Source of the DNA: Paraburkholderia eburnea
Lineage (GTDB): Bacteria > Pseudomonadota > Gammaproteobacteria > Burkholderiales > Burkholderiaceae
NCBI RefSeq assembly: GCF_002917095.1
Contig: NZ_PQGA01000022.1
Span: forward strand, 1-64,000
Length of the DNA: 64,000 nucleotides
Direction: 5' to 3'
Positions 35,980 through 46,117 of this stretch are shown here, piece after piece. The translations under genes were made by a program, and so were the position numbers. Numbering within the stretch: the first letter of the stretch is position 1; each line of letters begins with the position of its first letter. The notes under the pieces were generated by a model, which saw only the letters and a list, made by a program, of their open reading frames with translations, was not told the DNA's origin and made no database searches.

Positions 35980-38900
35980 CTAATTGACCGCGGTTGTCCC
36001 CGTTCTTGCGCGCGAACGCGACTTCGCGGCAGATGAAGCCGCAGGCGTGGCCGGGATGGGCTCAAGGAGCGCCTCGATGTCATCAGCCGAGAACTTGACG
36101 GCGCCGGCGGCATCGTCGGACAGGATCGCGTCGGCCAGCGCTGCCTTTTTCTCCTGCATCGAGACGATTTTCTCTTCGACGCTGCCGGCCGTAATCAGCT
36201 TGTAGACGAACACAGGCTTGTCCTGTCCCAAACGATGAGCGCGATCGGTTGCCTGATTTTCGACGGCTGGATTCCACCAGGGATCGTAGTGGATGACGGT
36301 ATCGGCCGCCGTCAGATTCAAGCCGACGCCACCGGCCTTCAGGCTGATCAAAAAGAGCGGCGCCTCGCCTTCCTGAAAACGCCGGACCGGCGTCACGCGA
36401 TCAGTCGTATCACCCGTCAGTACAACGTACGGAATCCCGGCGACATCGAGCGCGGCGGCGATGAGATCGAGCATACCGGTGAACTGCGAGAACAGCAGGA
36501 TGCGGCGACCTTCCTCAATCAGTTCGGGCAACATCTCCAGCAGGAGTTCCAGCTTGGCCGATTGCTCGATGCGAGCGGCCTGCCGGATCTTCACGAGCCT
36601 CGGATCGCAGCAGACCTGACGTAATTTGAGCAAGGCTTCGAGCACCACGATGTGACTGCGCGCGAGTCCTTTCGCAGTGACCGCCTTGCGAATCTTTTCA
36701 TGCATCGCGGTACGGACGATTTCATAGAGATCGCGCTGGTCGCCTTCGAGTTCGACGGTGCGCACAATGGTCGTCCGGGGCGGCAACTCGGTGGCGACCT
36801 CGTCCTTGCGCCGGCGTAGCATGAACGGGCGAATACGGCGCGCGAGCAGATCGCGCCGGATGGTGTCGCCATTTTTTTCGATCGGCGAACGCCAGCGCCG
36901 GGTGAAATCCTTTTGCGTTCCGAGAAAGCCGGGCAGCAGGAAATCGAACTGGGCCCACAACTCGCCAAGATGGTTCTCCAGCGGCGTGCCCGTCAGGCAC
37001 AAGCGGTGCTGCGCGCGCAGCGCGCGGATCGCCGCCGCCGCTTTGGTGGCGGCGTTCTTGACGTAGTGGGCTTCATCGAGGATCAGCAGATGGTAGTCGT
37101 ATTCGACAAGTATCGAATGATCGCGCCACAGCAATGCGTAGGTCGTCAGAATGAGATCGTGTTGGGCGATGTCATCAAAGCGCTCATGGCGCTGCGGGCC
37201 ATGCAGGTCGAGCACGCGCAGATCCGGCGTGAAGCGCTGCGCTTCCTCGCGCCAGTTGTGCACGAGTGTGGTCGGCACCACGATCAAGGCTGGCTGGGTC
37301 AGCCGGCCGGCTTCCTTTTCGGCGAGGATGTGGGCGAGGGTCTGCACCGTCTTGCCGAGCCCCATGTCGTCGGCGAGCACCCCCGACAGGCCCTGTTTGC
37401 GCAGAAACTGCATCCAGCTTAGCCCCTGACGCTGATACGCACGCAATTCGGCCCGTAACCCGTTCGGTACGGGCGCCTCGTCAACGCCGGGACCGGCCGT
37501 CAGGCGTTGGGCGAGTTGCCGGATCGATGTGTCGCCGTGAAACTGCCAACCGCCAGTGCGATCCAGCGCATCGAGCCGGCCCGCATCCCACTCCGAAATG
37601 CGCAGGTGGCCTTCCCCGACGGTATCGAACAGATCGATCAGCACGCGCACAACCGGTTTGAGGCGGTCGGCGCGCAGGCGCAGCCGCTCGTTGCGGTCGG
37701 TCTTCAGGTCAACGGCTTCATCATCGGCAATCGTATCGAGCTTGCCGGACAGCCATCGAGCATCGCGCCGAAACAGGTCGGCGAGCAGCGGCTCCAGGCG
37801 CACGGTACGGCCGTTGACCGCGATTCCCATCTCGACATCGAACCAGCCGTCGCCAGACCGGCGCAGAGCACCGTCGATCGCTTCGATTTCGATCACGTTA
37901 TGGCGGAACGCATCGGTCGTGGCGACCTGCCAGCCATTCTGGCGCAGCGCGGACAACGCAATTTTTGTGAAGGTGGGCCAGTCGTCGGGGTTCTGCGGGG
38001 CGAGTATGCCGTCCGGAAACGATTGTGGACCGTGGGCCTGGCCGGCGGGCACTTTCCTCAGGCCAAGCTTGTGCAGCTCCGTCAGGCGCCGCTGTTCGGC
38101 ATCGAGCTGCCGCTTGATCTGGATCACTTTGCCTTCTGGCGTGCGTACCAGTGTGATGTTGCTCTGGGCGTCGAGATCATGGCCTGCATAGTCGAAGCGC
38201 ACCGTCGCAAAATCCAGCCTGTTTTGCTGCGCCTTTGACGACCAGCCGGACGACCAGATCGGCAGCGTGTCGAGCAAGAGCTTCGGGATCGGCGTGACAC
38301 TCACCACCTGCACGCTCGCCGGTTCAGGGACGGGCGGCAGGGGAAGATCCGGTGCTACGTCGCGCAACACATTGGCGACGAGTGCGGCTTCGTCGAGCGT
38401 AATAGCCGGCATGGCCAGAAACTCGCCGAGCTGCACGTCCGGGCAGGGCAGATCGATCGTGCCGGCCTCGCCTGATTGCGCATCCACATACCAGCATGGC
38501 TGGGGCCCGGTCAGCAGGAACGTGGCCGGAGGCTCGGTTTGCAGAACCGGCCGTATACGGGTATCCGGCAGGCCATGCCATACGATCTGCCCGCGGCGCG
38601 AGGGTCCGGTGTGCAGTGCGCACGGCGAGCCGGCACGCATGGGATTGGCCGCCGGCGAAACGAATGCGCGGCCGGTCGCGATGAGCTTTTCCAGAATCGC
38701 GGCGCCGGTTGCGCCTTGCAGCCCGAAGCTGCCGCCATATTCGCGGGAGCGGTCCAGCCACAATCCGCGCAGGATCGGCAAATCTTCTTCGGCGACAAAT
38801 TTCGGCGGCTTGACGAGTGCGTTTTCCACATTCCGCCACGGATCGTCGAAGGAGCGAATCGTGCCGTCGACATTCACGCGGGCCTTGTAGAGAAAGAGCT

Positions 38901-39351
38901 CCGGGACGCCGCGATGCGAACCGGCGATGACATACGCGAGCGCGTGCGTGGCCTTTGCCGTCGCGGGCATTTTGCCGCGAGCATTGGCGGCGGTGCGGGT
39001 GGCGCGAAACCCTTCCAGCCAGGTCACCAGTTCAGGCCGCACACCCGATGCGGGTTGCGCCTGCAGGTGCTCAAGGCCTGCGATCAGGAGCGCCGCCACG
39101 TGCTTGCACTCGAAGCCAACCGGGCACGTGCATTCGTTTTCGATCCAGACATCGTCATCGACGTCGTTGAACGCGACCCAAACATCATAGGGCCGCGATC
39201 GCGTGCCCTGGATCTTCCCGGTAAGCATCTTGCGGTCGTCCTGCCACTTCAGATCCGAGACGGCGTGTGCATAATCGCGGGCTTTCGCCACCGTACGGGA
39301 GCCTAACCAATCCGTGATCTGTTTGCGGGTGTAGGTGACCGGCATGGGCAA
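35980..39351 (-). CDS. SWIM zinc-finger SNF2-family helicase
   Basis: 1123 aa. The N-terminal SWIM zinc finger has ECTCPVGFECKHVAALL (C-x-C ... C-x-H, about residues 73-90). The middle part is bacterial SNF2-associated. The SNF2 ATPase has motif I LADDMGLGKTVQT (about residue 657), motif II LILDEAHYVKN, and the helicase C domain with VILTGDT ... KAGGVGLNLTAADTVIHYDPWWNPAVENQA (in parts). It acts as an ATP-driven DNA translocase. It is monocistronic; its stop is near 35980. Confidence 0.93.
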   Translation of the reverse strand: MPMPVTYTRKQITDWLGSRTVAKARDYAHAVSDLKWQDDRKMLTGKIQGTRSRPYDVWVAFNDVDDDVWIENECTCPVGFECKHVAALLIAGLEHLQAQPASGVRPELVTWLEGFRATRTAANARGKMPATAKATHALAYVIAGSHRGVPELFLYKARVNVDGTIRSFDDPWRNVENALVKPPKFVAEEDLPILRGLWLDRSREYGGSFGLQGATGAAILEKLIATGRAFVSPAANPMRAGSPCALHTGPSRRGQIVWHGLPDTRIRPVLQTEPPATFLLTGPQPCWYVDAQSGEAGTIDLPCPDVQLGEFLAMPAITLDEAALVANVLRDVAPDLPLPPVPEPASVQVVSVTPIPKLLLDTLPIWSSGWSSKAQQNRLDFATVRFDYAGHDLDAQSNITLVRTPEGKVIQIKRQLDAEQRRLTELHKLGLRKVPAGQAHGPQSFPDGILAPQNPDDWPTFTKIALSALRQNGWQVATTDAFRHNVIEIEAIDGALRRSGDGWFDVEMGIAVNGRTVRLEPLLADLFRRDARWLSGKLDTIADDEAVDLKTDRNERLRLRADRLKPVVRVLIDLFDTVGEGHLRISEWDAGRLDALDRTGGWQFHGDTSIRQLAQRLTAGPGVDEAPVPNGLRAELRAYQRQGLSWMQFLRKQGLSGVLADDMGLGKTVQTLAHILAEKEAGRLTQPALIVVPTTLVHNWREEAQRFTPDLRVLDLHGPQRHERFDDIAQHDLILTTYALLWRDHSILVEYDYHLLILDEAHYVKNAATKAAAAIRALRAQHRLCLTGTPLENHLGELWAQFDFLLPGFLGTQKDFTRRWRSPIEKNGDTIRRDLLARRIRPFMLRRRKDEVATELPPRTTIVRTVELEGDQRDLYEIVRTAMHEKIRKAVTAKGLARSHIVVLEALLKLRQVCCDPRLVKIRQAARIEQSAKLELLLEMLPELIEEGRRILLFSQFTGMLDLIAAALDVAGIPYVVLTGDTTDRVTPVRRFQEGEAPLFLISLKAGGVGLNLTAADTVIHYDPWWNPAVENQATDRAHRLGQDKPVFVYKLITAGSVEEKIVSMQEKKAALADAILSDDAAGAVKFSADDIEALLEPIPATPAASSAAKSRSRARTGTTAVN

Positions 39352-39425
39352 AGGAATCAGAATGAAAACGTGCCCGGCATTTTACGCGGTCCACTTGCCG
39401 CTTGCCCCGGTGGTTTGCGGCGCGC

Positions 39426-39581
39426 TTACTTATGCATCATCGCTTCGACCAGAAAGTGAAACGGGAGCGTGAGCAGCACCGTCGCCCCGAATCCCACGCA
39501 CCAGAGGATGAACATCCATTTGAGGTTGTGCAGAAAGCCGCGGCGTTGCGGTTGAGGTTGATGGTTCGATTGTTGCGCCAT
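39426..39581 (-). CDS. Small membrane protein of 51 aa
   Basis: Short ORF MAQQSNHQPQPQRRG ... LVEAMMHK with one membrane helix (WMFILWCVGFGATVLLTLPF). A strong Shine-Dalgarno GGGAGGA precedes the start at 39581. It is positioned between the helicase and a DUF1269-type gene on the same strand. No function is recognised; the strong ribosome site argues that it is expressed. Confidence 0.65.
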   Translation of the reverse strand: MAQQSNHQPQPQRRGFLHNLKWMFILWCVGFGATVLLTLPFHFLVEAMMHK

Positions 39582-39629
39582 GATCGTTCCTCCCCTGGAA
39601 TTTTATCGAGCGCCGGGCCTTAGCGTACC

Positions 39630-40085
39630 TCACCAGGCCAGCGCCTGACGAAACACCTGTCCGCCGTAACCGTGGACGATTTCGTCGATCTGCGCGGGCG
39701 CGGGATCGTGCGTTTCGAGCACCAGCGCCCAGCAACCCGCTTTCAGTTCGCCCTCGATGGTCTTTGTGAGCTTGCTGTCCAGATGCGCCTCGATCTCGCG
39801 CGTGCCCAGCCCCACGCCCGCGCCGATCGTCAGCCCCGCGATCGCGCCGAGCGGACCGCCCAGCAGGCCGATGAGCGCGCCCGTGGCCGCGCCGATCACG
39901 GTGCCCCAATGCGGCCGGCTGTACTCGTCGAGCACCTTCAGCATGCCCGACGGGTCTTTCTGCACCATGACGCCGCTTTCGATTTTCAGACCCTGACCGT
40001 CGGTTTCGAAGTTCTTGAAGTCGCGCGCGGCGCGCTGCGCCTCGTCCAGCGTGCCGAAGGTCGCAACGATCAATTCCTGTGACAT
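39630..40085 (-). CDS. DUF1269-family membrane protein
   Basis: 151 aa. N-terminal ATFGTLDEAQRAARDFKNFE, then a glycine-rich hydrophobic stretch GTVIGAATGALIGLLGGPLGAIAGLTIGAGVGLGTRE (in parts) typical of DUF1269, then a basic/acidic tail. Role unknown. It is followed by the 51-aa gene on the same strand. Confidence 0.85.
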   Translation of the reverse strand: MSQELIVATFGTLDEAQRAARDFKNFETDGQGLKIESGVMVQKDPSGMLKVLDEYSRPHWGTVIGAATGALIGLLGGPLGAIAGLTIGAGVGLGTREIEAHLDSKLTKTIEGELKAGCWALVLETHDPAPAQIDEIVHGYGGQVFRQALAW

Positions 40086-40250
40086 ATGAACACTCCCGAC
40101 GCCTGACTGTGTGCTTCAGTCAAACCTTTAGACAAAGATAGGCAATTCGGGAGAAGAGGGAGGAGTTTTTGGCCACCTTGGCCGAAGGGACTGGATGCGG
40201 ACGGGCGAGGCGGGCATGGAAGTAGCTCGACATGCCCGCCATGAGAAACG

Positions 40251-41489
40251 TCAGTCAAGCGATGCGTCGCACGCGCAATCGAGACTGGCAGCTTTAGCCG
40301 GTTGTCTTGACGCGGCCAAACGTTGCAGCGTCACGAGACCCAGCAGGGCAAGCCCCAAGCCCAGCAAAAAGTCCGCATGAACGCCCGCGCGGTCGACGAT
40401 CGTGCCGCCCACCGCCGAGCCCGCCGCAATCGCCACCTGAATCACGCTAACGAACATGGCCGATCCGGCTTCGGGCAAATCCGTCGTGTCGCGCTGGATC
40501 CATACGCTGAAACACAGCGGCAGCGCACCGAACGCAATGCCCCACAGCAGCATGCCAACCGTCTCGCCAACCGGCGAATGTTCGAGCAACAGCATCGAGG
40601 ACAGCGCCGCCAGCAGCAGCAAGACCATCGTGGCGACGGACTTTTTCAGATGGTCCGAAATCACCGTCGACGTCAGCGCGTTCGAGAAAAAGCCGATCAG
40701 GCCGAATCCCAACAACAGCAGCGTCATGGCGTTTAGCGAGAAGTCATGCTCCAGCAGCGGTGCAATGTAGGTGTAGGTCGAGAAATGCGCCCCAAAAACC
40801 AGCGCAACCATCAGCATGCTTAGCCGCGTGTGCGAGCGCCCGAGCAGTTTGCGGAAATCGGCAAGACGCAACGCCGATGCCGACGGCAGCGAGGGCACGA
40901 GCAATGCCTGCGCCACCAGCGCAAGCGCCACGAGTCCCGCCGTGGCCGCGAAAGCCAGACGCCAGGACGAAAACGACGCGATAAACGTCCCCAGCGGCAC
41001 GCCGATCACCGTCGCGCAGGTCACGCCGGTCAAAATCGTCGCGGTGGCTTTGGCGGCGTCCCTGCCTTGCACGAGACGCGGCGCGGCTGCTGTCGCCAGC
41101 GTCCAGAAACCGCCCAGCGCCGCGCCGAGCAAGGCCCGCCCCGTCAGCATGACCGCAAAGCCGGGCGCGATGGCGCAGAGCACATTCGCGATCAGCAATA
41201 CAGCGGTGAGAAGCAGGAAAACGTAGCGGCGATCCATGCGGCCCGCGCTCACAATGAGCATCGGCGCGGAAATCGCGGCCATGACGCCGGGCGTGGTGAC
41301 CATCAGGCCCGCAACGCCGGTGGATACGCCAAGATCGTGCGCGATTTGCGGCAACAAACCGACGGGCAGAAACTCGGCGGTCACGAATGCGAATGCGCTC
41401 ATGGCCACAGCAACGACAGATAGCCATTGACTCGCGGACGTGGGCGTTCCTTCTAGCGATACTGGAGTCGTAGGGGTATCTATTTGCAT
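40251..41489 (-). CDS. MFS transporter, DHA1/AraJ-like exporter
   Basis: 412 aa, 12 helices. The N-terminal AFAFVTAEFLPVGLLPQIAHDLGVSTGVAGLM segment (in parts) and GRMDRRYVFL in loop 2-3 are typical of sugar/drug efflux DHA1 members. I chose the ATG at 41489 (MQIDTPTTPVS); the ORF extends to 41696 but the extension contains the hairpin at 41618-41657 and is not coding-like. Substrate unknown. Confidence 0.87.
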   Translation of the reverse strand: MQIDTPTTPVSLEGTPTSASQWLSVVAVAMSAFAFVTAEFLPVGLLPQIAHDLGVSTGVAGLMVTTPGVMAAISAPMLIVSAGRMDRRYVFLLLTAVLLIANVLCAIAPGFAVMLTGRALLGAALGGFWTLATAAAPRLVQGRDAAKATATILTGVTCATVIGVPLGTFIASFSSWRLAFAATAGLVALALVAQALLVPSLPSASALRLADFRKLLGRSHTRLSMLMVALVFGAHFSTYTYIAPLLEHDFSLNAMTLLLLGFGLIGFFSNALTSTVISDHLKKSVATMVLLLLAALSSMLLLEHSPVGETVGMLLWGIAFGALPLCFSVWIQRDTTDLPEAGSAMFVSVIQVAIAAGSAVGGTIVDRAGVHADFLLGLGLALLGLVTLQRLAASRQPAKAASLDCACDASLD

Positions 41490-41617
41490 GACGGCCTTAA
41501 TCGAGGACAGAACGTGGATCGAGGCATCGAATTTTAGGCGGGGATTTGTCCAACAAAAAGAGTCGAATTCTGAAAAGACAAGATGGCGAGGCTGAACAAT
41601 CAATCGGGTAAAACGCG

Positions 41618-41657
41618 AAAAGGGCCGGCAGAAGCCGAAGGATCTACCGGCCCTTTT
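41618..41657. terminator. Bidirectional-looking hairpin/terminator with no gene reading into it
   Basis: AAAAGGGCCGG (41618-41628) pairs with CCGGCCCTTTT (41647-41657): 11 perfect pairs with four T on either strand. The gene to the left starts at 41489 and goes left; the gene to the right starts at 42015 and goes right. So it ends neither. It may be a leader attenuator of the MFS gene or the end of a small RNA. Confidence 0.65.
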
Positions 41658-41934
41658 AGGGAATTCGTCTCGCGATGAACGGCAAACATCACTCACGCCG
41701 AACGCGGAGTTCAGGCCCGCGCCGTTCTCGCGAAATGCGATTATTTTCGGATATTAAATTTCCTGCAATTACGTATTGATTAACTTCCGATGGTAAAAAA
41801 ACACTAGAAAAACAAGGAGTTTTCGTTTTATACCTGACAGCAAGAATCGCGCTTTCCCATGTATTTTTTTGGAAATTTAATTAGGCATTGTTTTTTTGGG
41901 ACTTCGGTTTATTGCCTTCCATTGCGAATTATTA

Positions 41935-41956
41935 ATAGCACAAAGAGATGTGCTAT
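41935..41956. promoter_or_regulatory. 8-bp inverted repeat ahead of the TPR gene
   Basis: ATAGCACA, six-base gap, TGTGCTAT, with a -10-like TATATT overlapping its end (about 41955). It lies about 60 bp upstream of the TPR start. Candidate operator or 5' UTR hairpin. Confidence 0.5.
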
Positions 41957-42014
41957 ATTCGGCGCCAGGATTTCAATACCCATCCAATCTTCGGGGCGCG
42001 CGCCCCTCGTTCCC

Positions 42015-43583
42015 ATGACCGACGCTTTCGTTGCGCAGATCGCGCAAGCGCAGCAGCACTTCACCGCAGGCCGTATTGACGCCGCGGAGCAAATCTTGCA
42101 ATCGATCCTGCAAGCGAGTCCCGATCACGCGGGCGCGCTGGAAGCGATGTCCTTCGTCTGGGCGTCGCGTAGCGATTACGTGCGCGCGGCCGAATTCGCC
42201 TGGCGCGCCGCACTACCCACCGCGACGCCGGCAGAGCAGTTGCAGCACGCCGCCCGCATTTGCCAGCTCGCGCGACGTCACGCCGACGCTGTCACGCTCT
42301 ACGACCGCCTGCTCGCGCTCGTGCCCGATCACGCCACGTCGTTGCACGGCGCGGCGATGTCGCTCGTGCAGATGGAGGAGGGTGACGCCGCGCTCGCGTA
42401 TCTCACGCGTCTGGCGCGCCGTTATCCGAACTCGCCGGAAGTGCATTACAACCGCGGCACGCTGCTCGGCCAGTTGGGGCGTTATGACGAAGAACTCGAC
42501 GCGTATCGGCGCGCGATCGGCCTCAAACCTGACTTTGTCGCCGTGCATGTGAATCTGGGCGTCGCCTTGCGCGACCTGCGCCGTTTCGACGACGCGTTGC
42601 GCCAGTTCAAAAAGGCCTTGTCCATCGACACGAACGACGCGGGCGCGCGCACCAATCGCGCGCAAACCAACCTGCTGCTCGGCGAGTTCGAACACGGCTG
42701 GCGCGAATATGAATGGCGCTGGCGCGACGGCACGATGTCGCACGGCTTTCCGGAGGCGACCCAATGGAAGGGCCAGCCGCTCGCGGGCAAAACCGTGTTC
42801 GTGCACTCGGAACAGGGTTTCGGCGACACCCTGCAGTTCGTGCGCTTTGTCGAGCGTCTGCACGCGCGAGGCGCGAACGTGATCGTGCGCGTCCAGGATG
42901 AGCTCGTGGAACTATTGCAGGGCGTGGCGGGCGCGGCGGGCGTGATTGGCGAATCGTCGCCGGCGCCCGAGTTCGACTATCACCTGCCGATGTTGAGCCT
43001 GCCGCACGCGCTCGCGCTGCGCGAAGCGGATTTCGCCCCGTCCGGCGCGTATCTTCGCGCTGACGATGCGGCGCGCGCTGCGTGGTCCGACGTGATCGGG
43101 GAGGGCGACGACCGGCTGCGCGTGGGCGTGGTCTGGTCGGGCAGCACGGTGCACTTGAACGATCGCAGGCGCTCGATGCCGCTCGCGCAGCTTTTGCCCC
43201 TGTTCGACGCCGATGCGCGCTTCGTGTCGCTGCAAAAAGATCTGCGACCGCGCGACCGTGCGATCGCGGACGAACTCGTGCAGCGCGGGCGGTTGATCGA
43301 TGCCGGCGCGCGGCTGACGACGTTTTCGGCCACGGCGGCGCTTGTCGCGCAACTCGATCTCGTCATCGCCGTCGATACGGCCGTCGCCCATCTGGCGGGC
43401 GCGCTCGGCAAGCCCGTGTGGATCGCGCTGCCGTTCACGCCCGACTGGCGCTGGCAGATGGATCGCGACGACAGCCCCTGGTATGCCGATGCGCGTCTAT
43501 TTCGCCAAACGCGCCGCGACGAGTGGAGTGACGTGGTGACGGCCTTGCGCACGGCAATCGATGCGCGAATTGCGGCGCGATAA
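42015..43583 (+). CDS. TPR protein with C-terminal glycosyltransferase-like domain
   Basis: 522 aa. N-terminal half: about five to six tetratricopeptide repeats (for example HYNRGTLLGQLGRYDEELDA, VHVNLGVALRDLRRFDDALR). C-terminal half: a GT-B/heptosyltransferase-like fold with VFVHSEQGFGDTLQFVRFVE, GVVWSGSTVHLNDRRRSM and VIAVDTAVAHLAGALGKPVW (each quoted in part). It resembles TPR glycosyltransferases that modify surface or protein substrates. The ORF opens at 41859, but the ATG at 42015 begins the repeats. Substrate unknown. Confidence 0.82.
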   Translation: MTDAFVAQIAQAQQHFTAGRIDAAEQILQSILQASPDHAGALEAMSFVWASRSDYVRAAEFAWRAALPTATPAEQLQHAARICQLARRHADAVTLYDRLLALVPDHATSLHGAAMSLVQMEEGDAALAYLTRLARRYPNSPEVHYNRGTLLGQLGRYDEELDAYRRAIGLKPDFVAVHVNLGVALRDLRRFDDALRQFKKALSIDTNDAGARTNRAQTNLLLGEFEHGWREYEWRWRDGTMSHGFPEATQWKGQPLAGKTVFVHSEQGFGDTLQFVRFVERLHARGANVIVRVQDELVELLQGVAGAAGVIGESSPAPEFDYHLPMLSLPHALALREADFAPSGAYLRADDAARAAWSDVIGEGDDRLRVGVVWSGSTVHLNDRRRSMPLAQLLPLFDADARFVSLQKDLRPRDRAIADELVQRGRLIDAGARLTTFSATAALVAQLDLVIAVDTAVAHLAGALGKPVWIALPFTPDWRWQMDRDDSPWYADARLFRQTRRDEWSDVVTALRTAIDARIAAR

Positions 43584-43900
43584 ACCACCAGGAAAAAGGT
43601 CGCGATGGCGATGCGAAGACGGCGCAAGACGCGGTGCTGTTTTCGCAACAGTCAATTTTTACGCCGGCTTACACACGCTCACGCACGATAGATCGGCGGC
43701 GCGCCTTGTCCCGCAAGGCTCCGCGTCGATTTAGTCTATTAGCGCCCAGGATCCCGTTCGCCTCCATTCCTTACCAATGGTTAACGGGCTCTCAAAAACA
43801 TAAAAATTGCAATCGGAATCATTCGCATTTACCGATATCATCGCGGCCTTTAATGCATATTGGGTCACGAGACCCGCCACCACGCTGCGGATACCGATAA
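43584..43900. other. 317-bp upstream region of the siderophore receptor
   Basis: Contains the Fur-like site at 43810-43830; otherwise no gene or repeat was recognised. Confidence 0.5.
43810..43830. promoter_or_regulatory. Fur-box-like site upstream of the TonB receptor
   Basis: The segment CAATCGGAATCATTCGCATTT has the AATCATTCGCATT core seen at Fur sites of Burkholderia siderophore genes. It matches the classical 19-bp consensus at roughly 11 positions, so it is only a candidate. It lies about 70-90 bp before the receptor start. Confidence 0.5.
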
Positions 43901-46108
43901 ATGAACCGAACCCCTTTCTCCCCCGCGCAGGCGTTCCGCCTCGCGCCGCTGGCTGCCGCGGCGCTCGCCCTCGCGAGCCTGAGCGTCCAGGCTTACGCCG
44001 CCGCCGCAAGCGACGCTAGCGCCACGGACAGCGCCCAGCCGTCATCGGTTCTGCCCGCCGTGAGCGTGAAGGCGGCCCGCGACACGCTGCCGGGCGACCT
44101 CGCGCCGGCCTACGCGGGCGGGCAGGTCGCGAGCGGAGCGTCGATCGGCGTGCTCGGCAAGCAGAAGATGCTCGACGTGCCGTTCTCGGTGACGAGCTAC
44201 ACCTCGAAGCTGATTCAGGACCAGCAGGCGCAGACGATCGCCGACGTCGTCGCCAACGACCCGGCCGTGCGTACCGCGCTCGGTTACGGCAACTTCTCGC
44301 AGACCTTCATCATCCGCGGCTTTCAGGTGTATTCCGACGACGTGGGCCTCGACGGCTTCTACGGCCTCACGCCGCGCCAGATGGTCGACACGGGCGCCAT
44401 CGAACGCGTCGATATCTTCAAGGGCGCGAGCGCGTTCGTGAACGGCGCGTCGCCGGGCGGTTCGGGCGTGGGTGGCACGATCAACGTGCAGACCAAGGTC
44501 GCCGACGACAAACCCGTCACGCGCGTGACCGTCGAAGGCAGCGCGTCGGGCGAGCTCGGCACGCACGTGGACGTGGGCCGCCGTTTCGGCGACAACGACC
44601 AGTTCGGCATCCGCGTGAACCAGACCGTGGTGGGCGGCAGCACGGCCGTGCAGAACCAGGACAACCACTCGCAGCAAACCGCGGTCTCGCTCGACTATCG
44701 CGGCGACAAGCTGCGCCTTTACGCCGACTTCCTCTACCAGAAGAACAACATCACGGGCGGCCGTCCGGGCGTGTTCGTGACGGGTGACGAGATGCCGTCG
44801 ACGCCGTCCGCGAGCTACAACTACGCGCAGCCGTGGACGTACTCGAAACAGGAGGACACCGTCGGCATGTTGCGCGGCGAATACGACTTCGCGCCGAACT
44901 GGACGGCCTACGCGGGCATCGGCTCGCGCCACACGACCGAGCTTGGCGAGTACTCGACGATCGACTACGACGCGGGCTCGGCCAGCGCTTATCGCATGGG
45001 CGACGCGCTCAAGGAAAACGCGATTTCGGCGCAAGTGGGCGTGCGCGGCAAGTTCGACCTCGGCCCGGTTTCGAACCAGGTCAACGCAGGCTGGCAAATC
45101 AACCGCATCGCGGAATACGCCGCCTATGACTGGAGCTACGGCGCCGGCACCTTCGCGACGAGCCTGAACAACACGCCGAGCGTGGCTTATCCGGCGGCGA
45201 CGTACGGCGCGGGCAGCTATGCCAATCCGGGCCTCACGACCTCGATCCTGATGCGCAGTTTCGTCGTGTCGGACACGCTCGGCTTCTTCCAGAACCGCTT
45301 GCTGTTCACGATCGGCGCGCGCCATCAGGACATCCTCGAAAACGGCTACGGCTACGGCACGGAAGTGCAGAACGCGGCGTACAACGAATCGGCGACCACG
45401 CCGATTTTCGGCGTCGTCTACAAGCTCCAGCCGAACCTGTCGATCTACGCGAACCGCGCGGAAAGCCTCGTCGAAGGCGGCGTCGCGCCGAGCGGCACGG
45501 CCAACGTCGGCCAGGTGATGTCGCCGTTCCGCGCCAAACAATATGAAGCGGGCATCAAGTACGACGCGAATCACTACGGCGCGGCGCTGGCGATCTATCA
45601 GATCAAGCAGCAGGTCGCGTACACCAATGCCACCACGAATATCTACGAGACGGACGGCGTCCAGCAGCATCGCGGTGTCGAGTTTTCGATGTACGGCGAG
45701 CCGGTCAGGGGTCTGCGCCTGATCGGCGGCGTGTCGTATATCAACGCGAAGCTGGTCGATACGGACGACGCTTCGGAAGAGGGCAATCGTCCGATCGGCG
45801 TGCCGGCGTGGACGTTCAATGCGAACCTCGAATACGACGTGCCGCAGGTGAACGGCCTCACGCTGATGGGCCGCGCGATCTGGACCAGTTCGCAGTACCT
45901 GGACACGGCGAACACGCAGAAAATTCCGTCGTGGACGCGCTTCGACGTGGGGGCGCGCTACAAGACGCAGATCCTTAAGCACGACACGAGCTTCAACGTG
46001 ATGGTGACAAATCTGACGAACCGCTCGTACTGGTCGTCGGCGCTGGGCGGTTATCTGACGCAAGCCGAGCCGCGCACGGCCTGGTTCTCTGTGACGACGG
46101 ACTTCTGA
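43901..46108 (+). CDS. TonB-dependent siderophore receptor
   Basis: 735 aa outer-membrane receptor. Signal peptide about 33 residues (ALASLSVQAYA), plug domain (VPFSVTSYTSKLIQDQQAQT, FIIRGFQV, GGTINVQTK) and a 22-strand barrel ending TAWFSVTTDF with the terminal Phe. Imports ferric siderophore using TonB energy. It stands alone with no siderophore synthesis genes next to it, so it likely takes up a foreign or distant-locus siderophore. A Fur-like box precedes it. Confidence 0.93.
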   Translation: MNRTPFSPAQAFRLAPLAAAALALASLSVQAYAAAASDASATDSAQPSSVLPAVSVKAARDTLPGDLAPAYAGGQVASGASIGVLGKQKMLDVPFSVTSYTSKLIQDQQAQTIADVVANDPAVRTALGYGNFSQTFIIRGFQVYSDDVGLDGFYGLTPRQMVDTGAIERVDIFKGASAFVNGASPGGSGVGGTINVQTKVADDKPVTRVTVEGSASGELGTHVDVGRRFGDNDQFGIRVNQTVVGGSTAVQNQDNHSQQTAVSLDYRGDKLRLYADFLYQKNNITGGRPGVFVTGDEMPSTPSASYNYAQPWTYSKQEDTVGMLRGEYDFAPNWTAYAGIGSRHTTELGEYSTIDYDAGSASAYRMGDALKENAISAQVGVRGKFDLGPVSNQVNAGWQINRIAEYAAYDWSYGAGTFATSLNNTPSVAYPAATYGAGSYANPGLTTSILMRSFVVSDTLGFFQNRLLFTIGARHQDILENGYGYGTEVQNAAYNESATTPIFGVVYKLQPNLSIYANRAESLVEGGVAPSGTANVGQVMSPFRAKQYEAGIKYDANHYGAALAIYQIKQQVAYTNATTNIYETDGVQQHRGVEFSMYGEPVRGLRLIGGVSYINAKLVDTDDASEEGNRPIGVPAWTFNANLEYDVPQVNGLTLMGRAIWTSSQYLDTANTQKIPSWTRFDVGARYKTQILKHDTSFNVMVTNLTNRSYWSSALGGYLTQAEPRTAWFSVTTDF

Positions 46109-46117
46109 TTCGAGTCG

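Larger units (their letters stand above)
41490..42014. other. 525-bp AT-richer divergent intergenic region
   Basis: Holds the hairpin/terminator at 41618-41657, a long AT-rich tract (about 41735-41960) and an 8-bp perfect inverted repeat at 41935-41956 just before the TPR gene. No gene was found. Confidence 0.6.

Noticed and set aside
44042..46063. A 673-codon minus-strand frame opposite the TonB receptor
   Set aside because: Same reason: low-complexity Arg/Val/His composition antisense to a securely identified receptor.
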